NCBI GenBank assembly: GCA_003506435.1
Contig: DOAQ01000037.1
Span: 248,001-312,000, forward strand
Source: Prolixibacteraceae bacterium
GTDB taxonomy: Bacteria > Bacteroidota > Bacteroidia > Bacteroidales > Prolixibacteraceae
DNA length: 64,000 nucleotides
Direction of reading: 5' to 3'
Shown: piece after piece, positions 45,310 to 53,733 of the stretch
How the letters are laid out: every line of letters starts with the position of its first letter
How positions within the stretch are numbered: the stretch's first letter is position 1
Notes under the pieces: generated by a model
Databases searched by the model: none
The model's input: the letters and a program-made list of their open reading frames with translations, nothing else
Told to the model about the DNA's origin: nothing
Translations under genes and position numbers: made by a program

Positions 45310-45921
45310 TCAATCCTTAATACAGCGGATGCTGTATCCAAATGTCTTTCTGCCTTCCATCCTGATTTTACCAACTGTGTTATAGTTAATTCCATGATAG
45401 TAAGCAGTCTCAGAAGTTGCCGGTGAAGACGACCACCATGCCCCTCCTCCATAACCATTCCCTAAAAATTCCCCGTCATAACCGCGGAAATCACTCTGCA
45501 GCAAATTGAATATCTTTTTATTAAGTGATTTTGCATCTGGTGTTTCCAGAAGAAATTTCACCAATACCTGCCACTCCGATTCGCCAGGTATATGCCAGCC
45601 CGAAGGACAGACATTACGTTCATCCGAAACGGCATACCAGTTATAAAGCCTTCCAAGGCTATCTGATTTGGCAGGATTGTTTGCAACATCGCAATATGCT
45701 CCGATAGTTAACTCATTCCACTGCTTTGGATCCTGAATATTGGGAATAGCATCACCATTGCGGTAATGCGCCACTTTCAGGTTCTCCTCCATCCAGATTT
45801 GGGCCCCTATTTTTATTGTTTTGTATTCATTCCCGTCAATATCCGTTACGAATTCCTGTCCTTCAACACTTACAGCAAATACTACAAAAAAGATGGTTAA
45901 ATAGATTGTAAACGGGTTCAT
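45310..45921 (-). CDS. FISUMP-domain secreted protein
   Basis: The 203-residue protein has a signal peptide (FTIYLTIFFVVFAVSVEG). It consists of a single domain matching the Fibrobacter succinogenes major paralogous domain: FVTDIDGNEYKTIKIGAQIW, NLKVAHYRNGDAIPN, SLGRLYNWYAVSD, CPSGWHIPGESEWQVL, GGAWWSSSPAT and a final YSIRCIKD. The function of this domain is not established; it is common in surface proteins of Bacteroidota and Fibrobacterota. It stands right after a relic of a Gfo/Idh/MocA gene, suggesting local rearrangement. No catalytic residues are evident. Confidence 0.85.
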   Translation of the reverse strand: MNPFTIYLTIFFVVFAVSVEGQEFVTDIDGNEYKTIKIGAQIWMEENLKVAHYRNGDAIPNIQDPKQWNELTIGAYCDVANNPAKSDSLGRLYNWYAVSDERNVCPSGWHIPGESEWQVLVKFLLETPDAKSLNKKIFNLLQSDFRGYDGEFLGNGYGGGAWWSSSPATSETAYYHGINYNTVGKIRMEGRKTFGYSIRCIKD

Positions 45922-45931
45922 ATATGTTTTT

Positions 45932-46051
45932 TTACATTTTAACTTCCAACCAGTTTTCGCTTAGCGCCGATTGTTCAAGGGCTTCAAGCACTGCCACACC
46001 TTTAAAGAAATAACCACCCTGCACCAAAAAAGGCACAGGGTGATATAACAT
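45932..46051 (-). pseudogene. Relic: C-terminal end of a Gfo/Idh/MocA-type oxidoreductase gene
   Basis: A 39-codon reading frame on the minus strand, too short for a gene of its own, ends in GYFFKGVAVLEALEQSA and then LSENWLEVK. This looks like the last helix and strand of Gfo/Idh/MocA oxidoreductases (the typical ...LEALEQSAxSGxWVEV ending). In-frame stops lie shortly upstream and no Rossmann part is present, so the rest has been lost. It sits between the DUF1735 lipoprotein and the FISUMP gene. Two intact oxidoreductases remain elsewhere in the window. An inverted repeat inside it (CACCCTG...CAGGGTG) may today act as a terminator. The assignment rests on a short match and is tentative. Confidence 0.5.
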
Positions 46052-46070
46052 AGAATAGCTAAACTAAACC

Positions 46071-47096
46071 TTACTTAACAAGCGGTGTAAATTCTTCAAA
46101 TACAACAGTCCTGTTCCTGAACACAAGCGTGTCATTCACATTGTGCATATACGTTCCGTCATTAACCTGGTAATTGAGATATAACGCATTCCTCTTTTCT
46201 CCTCCCCAGGTGTCACCATCCTCAACAAATTTCCCGGTTCCTGTTACAGCGAACGTCGATCCCGCAGTTTGAGTAATGGTACAATTTCCTCCTGTAGTGA
46301 AAGTCATATCCATAGAAAATTTTCCCGGACTTGTAGGAGAAAACCGTACATTGTTGCTATACCTCACAACATGCCTTGAGACCGTTGTTACATTCACAAC
46401 TTCATCTGTCTCTACATAGGCAGTACGGTAAGCAATCGTATTATAAATCTGGTTACTGCCATCTTTTATAAGATCACGGCCTCTGAGCAAATATTTTGCA
46501 TCATATTCGTTGACGTATTTGATAGCAAACAAAGTAAAATCTTTTGGCGATTTAATCCAGTCGGCAGCAATTCTGCGGTCCGGGTTGCTCAGGGTTGAAC
46601 TTCCCATCAACACCGAATCGGTGGTGGCGCTGGTAATTCGTAACGGGATTACATAGTTCGTCGCCACAGCCAGGGGATCGGCAGTAAAAGCTTCCGTAAG
46701 CTGTACCATAATACTCCCTGAAAACTCTCCTTTTGGAATAACGATCTTACTATTATCACTTAGCGTATAATAACTTTGTGGCAATGCTAAAATAGGCGTA
46801 CCTCCGGCGTTATTATACAAATTCGCAACAAGGCTTTCGTCAACCGTGAAATTGACAACCACTTCCTTTTCGTTTTCATAAGCTCCTCCCATTGTCGCGC
46901 TGATCTCGAATTTCAATGCTTTATCATTGCTGTTATCATAGGCATAATCTCCAAAAATCAGCGTCCTTACAGGGTATTGATATGGGAAGTAAGATGCAGT
47001 ATAATCAAAATCGTCGAAATCCCAATCCTGATTTTTACAGGAGAATATACCTAATGTGATTAGGAGGATTCCTGATAATATTTTTATTTTTCTCAT
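46071..47096 (-). CDS. DUF1735-domain surface glycan-binding lipoprotein
   Basis: The 341-residue protein has a lipobox (LGIFSC near residue 20). A DUF1735 (BT_3987-like N-terminal) domain covers about 35-160: YFPYQYPVRTLIFGD, VVVNFTVDESLVANLYN, YYTLSDNSKIVIPKGEFSG and TNYVIPLRITSATTDS. A second domain follows, ending YMHNVNDTLVFRNRTVVFE, which looks like a barrel or jelly-roll lipocalin-type fold. Proteins in this position after SusC/SusD (SusE/F-like) bind glycan at the outer surface. It lies 30 bp after the second SusD gene and shares its operon. The ligand is unknown but presumably matches that of the second SusCD pair. Confidence 0.88.
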   Translation of the reverse strand: MRKIKILSGILLITLGIFSCKNQDWDFDDFDYTASYFPYQYPVRTLIFGDYAYDNSNDKALKFEISATMGGAYENEKEVVVNFTVDESLVANLYNNAGGTPILALPQSYYTLSDNSKIVIPKGEFSGSIMVQLTEAFTADPLAVATNYVIPLRITSATTDSVLMGSSTLSNPDRRIAADWIKSPKDFTLFAIKYVNEYDAKYLLRGRDLIKDGSNQIYNTIAYRTAYVETDEVVNVTTVSRHVVRYSNNVRFSPTSPGKFSMDMTFTTGGNCTITQTAGSTFAVTGTGKFVEDGDTWGGEKRNALYLNYQVNDGTYMHNVNDTLVFRNRTVVFEEFTPLVK

Positions 47097-47126
47097 ATTA
47101 CTAATGTTTTTTGAATTAATAAATTC

Positions 47127-48830
47127 CTACCATCCCTGGTTTTGAAGTAGATTTTCATTTTTCAGGATTTCAGTACTCGGAATCGGAGCATAATACATGT
47201 ACGATTCAAAATCTCTGGCTTCAACACTTATCGGCGTATAGGTAGTTCCACTGATTTCCATGCCGTTAGTTGTTTCGGTAAGATTGAGTTTCCATCTTCT
47301 CAAATCCCAGAACCTAAATCCTTCAAAGCAAAGCTCCAATCTGCGTTCATTGCGGATAAGACCGGCCATTTCTTCTTTTGTAGTACGGGATGCAAGATAC
47401 GGATCAGCGGCCGGGGTAATACCTGCCCGTTTGCGAATGGCGCGGATCACCGTACGCGGTGTAAACCCGTAACCATTCGGATCGGCGTCAAGCCCCCAGG
47501 CCTGATTGGCTGCCTCGGCATAGATCAGGAACAATTCGGTAAAACGAACATGGTTATAGATATGTATTTTTGTATTAATCGCTGCCGGATTAAGGTTCAC
47601 ATCCGGACGGAGCAGTTTTTTCAAATAATACCCAGTCCTCGTTGACGTGGTGAGCTTGTTTATTCCGTTTGAAGGATCATCTACATGGGTCCGTATCGTT
47701 GTCGTACCCAGCTTATTTCCATCATACAGGATATATGCAGCTAACCGGGGATCCCTGTTCACATAAGGTGTGTTCGGATTATAACCACTTCCGGATGCCG
47801 TGATCGGATATCCATTAACCATCGGGAAAGCATCGACCAGGTTTTGAGTGGGATTAATATCGCCATTTCCGTATAATGAAGGCGGGAAACACGTCTGTTC
47901 TTTCGCATTGCTGCTGTAGGTATTATTTCTCCACAATACTTCGGCAATGTTAATGTCATTGTCAGCATCGTAATACACAAGTCCTGCAGCATTTAAGCCG
48001 TTTGCGCCACCAATTTCAGCCAGTAACTCCCCGGCCAAAGTAGCAGCCGTAACGCATTTGGCTGTATTATATGAACCACTGTTATAGGCCGGGCTGGCAG
48101 CATGCAATGCAAGGCGCGCTTTGAGCGCCTTGATGATCTGACTGTTAATACGGTTCTTATTATGCGCGCCATATACTGTGGTACTGTCATCATACCCCGT
48201 AATATTTACCCATTTGTACGGCAAGAGAGCAGTTGCCTGATTGAAATCAGCCATAATCTGGTCATAACATTCCTGGTAGGTTCCCCTGGACTTCTTCCAG
48301 TCGTCATTTCCGGGGTTTAACACTTCTGTTACATAAGGTACACCCCGCAAAGTCCCGTCAGTCGCGGTACCGCCATAATACATCAACAGGCGCATGTGGT
48401 GATAAGCCCTTAAAGCATACGCTTCACCTTTCAGACGTCTTTTAAACATTTCATTTCGAACCTCGCTTTCCCAACTCCAACTGGCATCATCAGCTATCGT
48501 AAAAAAGTAATTCAGGTTGAAAATAGCGCTATAACAAGTACCCCATATACTCATCGGATCATAATTGGCCGACCATTGGCCTGTTGCCATCCGCAGGTAT
48601 GAACTGGTCTTGTCGTTTGAAACAGCGTCGTCAGTCGCTACATCTTCACTGCCATAACTTACTGGAAGTAAGGAATATCCCCTGAGCATCAGCCCTTCGG
48701 CAAACAACGGGTCATTGTAAACCCTGTCCTTTGTGTATATATTCGATTTCTCAGGTTCCAGAATTTCATCGCATGCACCAACCGCAAGGACCAGAAATAA
48801 TAATAGCAAGAATTTATTTATCGAATTCAT
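47127..48830 (-). CDS. SusD/RagB-family nutrient-binding lipoprotein (pair 2)
   Basis: The 567-residue protein has a lipobox (VLAVGACDE). It shows the RagB/SusD order: SusD-like N-terminal TPR region (RLKGEAYALRAYHHMRLLMYYGG near 135-160; IKALKARLALHAASPAYN near 235), and the C-terminal RagB/SusD domain (FTELFLIYAEAANQAWG; LIRNERRLELCFEGFRFWDL) ending in YAPIPSTEILKNENLLQNQGW, a typical C-terminus. It caps the partner SusC at the surface and binds the oligosaccharide. It starts 20 bp after the second SusC gene and precedes the DUF1735 gene by 30 bp. Confidence 0.95.
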   Translation of the reverse strand: MNSINKFLLLLFLVLAVGACDEILEPEKSNIYTKDRVYNDPLFAEGLMLRGYSLLPVSYGSEDVATDDAVSNDKTSSYLRMATGQWSANYDPMSIWGTCYSAIFNLNYFFTIADDASWSWESEVRNEMFKRRLKGEAYALRAYHHMRLLMYYGGTATDGTLRGVPYVTEVLNPGNDDWKKSRGTYQECYDQIMADFNQATALLPYKWVNITGYDDSTTVYGAHNKNRINSQIIKALKARLALHAASPAYNSGSYNTAKCVTAATLAGELLAEIGGANGLNAAGLVYYDADNDINIAEVLWRNNTYSSNAKEQTCFPPSLYGNGDINPTQNLVDAFPMVNGYPITASGSGYNPNTPYVNRDPRLAAYILYDGNKLGTTTIRTHVDDPSNGINKLTTSTRTGYYLKKLLRPDVNLNPAAINTKIHIYNHVRFTELFLIYAEAANQAWGLDADPNGYGFTPRTVIRAIRKRAGITPAADPYLASRTTKEEMAGLIRNERRLELCFEGFRFWDLRRWKLNLTETTNGMEISGTTYTPISVEARDFESYMYYAPIPSTEILKNENLLQNQGW

Positions 48831-48850
48831 CTTTATTCATTTTTAGTTAT

Positions 48851-51800
48851 TTAAAACGAAACCCGTAACCCGGCAGCAAAAAGCTTGTATGATGGCTGCG
48901 ACCCTATTCTCAGTTGCAATTTATCAACATCCTTGCCTGCCATCAGCAGGTTTGAACCACGCAAATACAAGCTGAGGCCTTTTACTCCCCAATTGGAGAA
49001 GGTATTCTTCGGAAATTCATAGGTCAATTGTACACGGTTAATCCGAAAGAATGAAGTATCGTATAACCAGAAATCGGATGCCCGGAAGTTATTGCTACTG
49101 CTTTTTGTCGTTAAACGCGGGTAAGTTGCCGTTTGGGCAGTAGCTTCGGTCCACCTGTTCAGTACTTCTTCAGAGTATTTATCATTTTCGTCGACCCAGT
49201 AATAATCACTACTAAGCGTTGAAACTCCGCCATTCTGTCCGTCACATAATGTATACAGGCTAAGCCCCTTGTATTTCAGGGTAAAATTAAGGCCATACGC
49301 AAACGATGGACTATAATTTCCAAGGTATACCGCGTCATTTTCGTCAATCAGATCGTTATTATCCTGATCTTTATATTTGATATCACCAGGCATGACCACA
49401 CCAAACATCGATATTGGACTGCTGCTGATGTCAGCTTCGCTGCTGTAAAAGCCTTCATTTTCGAGACCGAATACGGAGGAAACCGGATTATCTTTTCTGT
49501 ACTGGAAATCATTTTGATAGATTTCATCCCTCTGGTCGATATTAGAAGTTCGGTAAATTAGGTTGGCTCCCAGGTTGACAGAAAAACCGCCCATCTTTTT
49601 AAACCAGTTTATTCCCAGTTCTGCCCCGGTATAACTGTTCGCATTGTAATTTTCATACGGAATATTGTTTGTCAGCATGGCAGAGTACAGTGCATACCGT
49701 TGAACAACTATACCTGAATTTTTTATATAAAAAGCATTTGCATTGACAGACAGCGATTTGTTAAAGAAATAACCTTCCATACCCACATTGAGATTTTTTA
49801 CTTTCTCATACGTCAGGTCCAAATTTGGATAGCTGGTCACGATAACAACGCCGTTTGACCAGGAACCATCATTCCATCCATAGGAACCACTTCCCTGTAA
49901 ATTACCTTCATATCGTCTGTATGTGGCATCGCTCGTGGTACTAAGAAGAAAACGGTTGTCGAGGTCCTCTGTTACATCTGTATTCAGGATGCCGGCCGAA
50001 ACTTTCAGCTTTAAGAAATCTACATTGGAGGCATTTTCACATACAACATAACCTAAGCCGATCGTTGGTGAAAGTATATCCCTGTTGCCCTTCTTCAATT
50101 TTATGGAATGGTTATACGCACTGCTGAAATCAACAAAGAACTTTTTGTCATAATCGTATGCAACACGTAATCCAAGATGGGCAACCCGGTCGTCAATGGT
50201 AAGGAAATCGCGGCGTAACTTGGTAAAATATGCAAGACCGGTAGCTGTCAGGGAGTGTACATCGTTAAATTTCCGGCTATAATCCAGAACTCCCTGTGCT
50301 GTGAACTGACGATAGAAAAATGCTGTTGGGATATTTTGCACCCCCGAGGCTTCATCTTTATTAATGGTTGTCAATTTGGTTATCTGGTCAACGCCATCTG
50401 CCGTTGTAGTCCAGGTGGGCTGGTAAACAGCATAGTCGTTGACAACCTGTTGCACAAAGGAATTAAATAAATCGATGCCAACCAGTGTTTTAAAGGTCAA
50501 TCCCTCCGTGATCCCGTTCAGGTCAAAATCAAGTCCCTGTGTAATCGCCATTAACCGGCCAATATTCTGGGTATATCCGGCCCGGTACATGTTGCCGTAT
50601 ACATTGTCCTTGTATTGAGTGGTGCCACCCAAAAGATACTGCCCGTCAATATATTTTGTTGATAGGGCCAAAGAAGCCTTTGTTGCCTCGTCAAGCATTG
50701 AAACAGGAAGCAATGGAGAATAATAGTTGGGATGATAGGTTGCACATGCATTCCAGAAATTCCCGTTGGGCGACTTATCAAAAACGAAATTCGCGGTTGC
50801 ATCAAGGGTACTCCTGATAAAGTCATTAATTTTTATATTTGCATTCGCCCGTACATTGAGTTCATTTGTCCTGCTATCTTTCCCATTGCCCAGCTTATAC
50901 AAACTTCCGGTGCTGGTCCATCCAAGATCGGTATAATACTGTATTGACTGGTTCCCTCCCGAAAACTCTGCATTCAACCGGGTTACAGGCCTGATTGAGC
51001 GAAGGTATTCATCCGAGTAGTAATCAACATCCGGATACCGGTATTTGTTGCCGGACCGGTAATTTTCAATCGTTTCGGCAGAATAAAGCGCGTTCAATCC
51101 GTCATTGGCAAGAGCTTCATTATATAACTCCATATATTGAGCCGAGCCAAGATATTTTGGAAAACTGACAGGTTGGGCAATCGTCTGTTCTACTGCAACA
51201 TTGATCCGGCGCTTATTTATTTCGCCCCTCTTGGTTTTTATCATAATGACACCATCTCTTCCCTGTGTGCCAAATAAAACAGAAGAATTGACATCCTTCA
51301 GAACAGTTATTTGCTCAATTTCTTCTGCTGATATCCCATAAGGCATACGGGCTATTCCGTCGATGACCACCAAAGGGCTATTCAGTGTCCAGCCAAAATA
51401 ACGCCCCGCTAATGCTTCGCTGAAATTATGGATGCCATTCGTCGTTAATAATTCTTCCGGATTAATAACATCGATAATTCCCGATATTTCTTTCTTTTTT
51501 ATTTTACCGAAAGCTATATTAACATCGTCATCCATCAGGAATGGAGTCTTTTGGAGGGTTACCGCCCCGGACAATCCCGTAGTAGCAATGGTTTGTGCGA
51601 AATAACCCTTCTTTTCTATCAACAGGTCGCTGCCCGGAGAAACAGAAATGCTGAATTTTCCATTCGTATCAGTCCATACAACAACGGCGCCTTCCCGTCC
51701 CGATATTTTTACGTCAGGCAAAGCAATCCCGTCGTCGTCCTGAATAACAGAACTTACTGTTACCAATCTTTCTTCCATGATCTCCTGGCTTGACACTTTC

Positions 51801-51859
51801 CCCATATTGATTAACAGGAATAACATCGCCAGAAGGAGTATAATGTAACTTCTATTCAT
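48851..51859 (-). CDS. SusC/RagA-family TonB-dependent outer-membrane transporter (pair 2, no STN domain)
   Basis: I place the start at 51859 (1002 residues), because this ATG leads into the signal MNRSYIILLLAMLFLLINMG; the longer ORF would overlap the upstream susD-like gene. The protein has a carboxypeptidase-regulatory-like N-terminal domain (DDDGIALPDVKISGREG), then a plug with PLVVIDGIARMPYGISAEEI and TVLKDVNSSVLFGTQGRDGVI, then a long beta-barrel ending RIGSQPSYKLFAAGLRVSF. It lacks the STN domain of the first SusC, so it cannot signal to FecR in the classical way. It is expressed downstream of pair 1 and should import an oligosaccharide with its SusD. Confidence 0.94.
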   Translation of the reverse strand: MNRSYIILLLAMLFLLINMGKVSSQEIMEERLVTVSSVIQDDDGIALPDVKISGREGAVVVWTDTNGKFSISVSPGSDLLIEKKGYFAQTIATTGLSGAVTLQKTPFLMDDDVNIAFGKIKKKEISGIIDVINPEELLTTNGIHNFSEALAGRYFGWTLNSPLVVIDGIARMPYGISAEEIEQITVLKDVNSSVLFGTQGRDGVIMIKTKRGEINKRRINVAVEQTIAQPVSFPKYLGSAQYMELYNEALANDGLNALYSAETIENYRSGNKYRYPDVDYYSDEYLRSIRPVTRLNAEFSGGNQSIQYYTDLGWTSTGSLYKLGNGKDSRTNELNVRANANIKINDFIRSTLDATANFVFDKSPNGNFWNACATYHPNYYSPLLPVSMLDEATKASLALSTKYIDGQYLLGGTTQYKDNVYGNMYRAGYTQNIGRLMAITQGLDFDLNGITEGLTFKTLVGIDLFNSFVQQVVNDYAVYQPTWTTTADGVDQITKLTTINKDEASGVQNIPTAFFYRQFTAQGVLDYSRKFNDVHSLTATGLAYFTKLRRDFLTIDDRVAHLGLRVAYDYDKKFFVDFSSAYNHSIKLKKGNRDILSPTIGLGYVVCENASNVDFLKLKVSAGILNTDVTEDLDNRFLLSTTSDATYRRYEGNLQGSGSYGWNDGSWSNGVVIVTSYPNLDLTYEKVKNLNVGMEGYFFNKSLSVNANAFYIKNSGIVVQRYALYSAMLTNNIPYENYNANSYTGAELGINWFKKMGGFSVNLGANLIYRTSNIDQRDEIYQNDFQYRKDNPVSSVFGLENEGFYSSEADISSSPISMFGVVMPGDIKYKDQDNNDLIDENDAVYLGNYSPSFAYGLNFTLKYKGLSLYTLCDGQNGGVSTLSSDYYWVDENDKYSEEVLNRWTEATAQTATYPRLTTKSSSNNFRASDFWLYDTSFFRINRVQLTYEFPKNTFSNWGVKGLSLYLRGSNLLMAGKDVDKLQLRIGSQPSYKLFAAGLRVSF

Positions 51860-51891
51860 TTTATCGTAGTTTAATTTAATAAATAAATCCA

Positions 51892-53715
51892 TTACCATCC
51901 CGGGTTCTGTGTAAATTCGGGGTACAATGTTACCTGATCAGTCGGGAACGGAAGCCAGTAATGCTTTTCATCAAATACCCGGGTGAGATATAATGTTTTA
52001 TTAAACTGGGTATGCTCCTTGTCGAAATCGAGTGAATATTTTTCACGGTATTTAAGCAAATGGGCAACATGCCACCTCCGCAGGTCGTACCAGCGATGGT
52101 TCTCGAATGCCAGCTCAACAGCCCTTTCTTCACGCAGAAACTCACGGAATGTTTCTTTCGAAGCAGAATAACGTGCATCCACATTGGGAAGGGTGGCCCT
52201 GTTACGGACAATATTCACGGCCTGCAGCGCTGTAATGCCGCCCGGAGCGCTACCCGTAGGACCACCATACGCTTCGTTCACCGCTTCGGCATACATCAGG
52301 TAAATATCGGCCAAACGCAATAACGGGACTTCATAACTATACTGGGCCCATCCGTTATCATACGAATTACAGGTAATATCCTTAAACTTGCTATGTCCAT
52401 AACCCGTTAAACTGTTACTCGTGTTGCGGTGACGTCCACCGTTATACAGTTGAGCCCAGGAATCTACATTTTCCTTAACTACCAGCCTCTCTCCATCGTG
52501 CAGGATATTGTATTCAAACCTTGGGTCGCGGTTCACCCACCGGTTCATCGGATCGTACCCTGAATCAGCTTCCCTGATCGATAAGCCATTGGCCATACCA
52601 AAATTCTCTACATAATTTTCGGTAGGCGAGGCATAAACCCCCCATCCGCCAAGATAGGTCATAGTAAACTCTCCATATCTCCAACGTTTATTTGACCAGT
52701 AGAGAGGAGCGGTATAAACGATTTCCTTTCCTAAAACAGTCGTAGTTGTAGCTTTCAGAGTATAAAAATTCTTATAGTAGTCGGCCCATGTTTCGAGACC
52801 TACAATAGCCGGGTTTTCGTTGGCTATTTTAATGACTTTAAGGAACGCGTCGGCTGCATCTTTGCATAATTCGGTATTGTATGAATAATCGCCCGTTGAA
52901 ACGCCGTTCATCAGGGGGCTTGCCGCATACAGCAGGTTTTTGCCCAGGTAACCGTAAGCTGCCTGTTTGGTAATACGTCCTTCATTGGAGCCGATAGTAG
53001 TTTGACCAGATTCAAGTAAATCCCAGTTAACTGGTAATAATTCGGCTGCCTTTTCCAGGTCTTCAGCTACCTTCATGGCCGTTTCGTAATACGAAAGACG
53101 GGGAAGCCTGATCTTATCAGAAGGCGCGAAAACGGTATCAATATAGGCAATACCGCCAAATGACCTTAATATGTGAAAATGGAAAAATCCACGAAAAAAA
53201 CGGGACTGGCCTTCAAGCAGGTCGCGTTGTTCGGTTAACAACTGATCGGAAGCAGCAACCTGGAGATCTTCGAGATGGGACAACGCAACATTGCAAAGCC
53301 GAATACCCAACCATCCGTTATGCCACCATCCTTTATAACCCTGATCTTTCTTGCTCTCCGCATTACCAATCTGCTGACTAATGTTACCCGCGTAAGGACT
53401 CCATCCAACACTCGTCCACTGCCGATTGTTGCCTGCATCAAAATGGGTGCACAAAGAATTGCTACCAGTCATAATCACATCATCGCCGTAATTCCAGTTA
53501 AAATCACCACCACCAGCAGTACCCATGTCGATTTGCGGGACATTCTGGTAGATGTTTTCCACATATCCTTGAAAGGTTGAAAATTTGGTAAAAACATCGG
53601 CTTCCGTAATACTAAGTTCAGGCGATTTATCGAGATAGTCTTCACACGAGGCGAATAACAAAAGGCCCAATACAAATACTACCGGCAGTTTTAACATCTT
53701 ATATGTTGTTTTCAT
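51892..53715 (-). CDS. SusD/RagB-family nutrient-binding lipoprotein (pair 1)
   Basis: The 607-residue protein has a lipobox (LLLFASCEDYLDKSPE). The N-terminal part contains RDLLEGQSRFFRGFFHFHIL, and the C-terminal RagB/SusD domain contains LLRLADIYLMYAEAVNEAYG and EFLREERAVELAFENHRWYDLRR split over about 490-560, ending LPFPTDQVTLYPEFTQNPGW. It is the surface-binding partner of the STN-type SusC encoded 18 bp upstream; the next SusC gene starts 32 bp downstream. Ligand: presumably an oligosaccharide of the rhamnose-containing glycan. Confidence 0.95.
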   Translation of the reverse strand: MKTTYKMLKLPVVFVLGLLLFASCEDYLDKSPELSITEADVFTKFSTFQGYVENIYQNVPQIDMGTAGGGDFNWNYGDDVIMTGSNSLCTHFDAGNNRQWTSVGWSPYAGNISQQIGNAESKKDQGYKGWWHNGWLGIRLCNVALSHLEDLQVAASDQLLTEQRDLLEGQSRFFRGFFHFHILRSFGGIAYIDTVFAPSDKIRLPRLSYYETAMKVAEDLEKAAELLPVNWDLLESGQTTIGSNEGRITKQAAYGYLGKNLLYAASPLMNGVSTGDYSYNTELCKDAADAFLKVIKIANENPAIVGLETWADYYKNFYTLKATTTTVLGKEIVYTAPLYWSNKRWRYGEFTMTYLGGWGVYASPTENYVENFGMANGLSIREADSGYDPMNRWVNRDPRFEYNILHDGERLVVKENVDSWAQLYNGGRHRNTSNSLTGYGHSKFKDITCNSYDNGWAQYSYEVPLLRLADIYLMYAEAVNEAYGGPTGSAPGGITALQAVNIVRNRATLPNVDARYSASKETFREFLREERAVELAFENHRWYDLRRWHVAHLLKYREKYSLDFDKEHTQFNKTLYLTRVFDEKHYWLPFPTDQVTLYPEFTQNPGW

Positions 53716-53733
53716 AATACTGTCTTTTATCGG

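Noticed and set aside
46018..46045. Hairpin CACCCTG...CAGGGTG as an intrinsic terminator of the SusCD operon
   Set aside because: It lies inside the coding relic of an oxidoreductase, its stem is interrupted by two mismatches and it lacks a proper U-run, so I only mention it as a possible secondary role.
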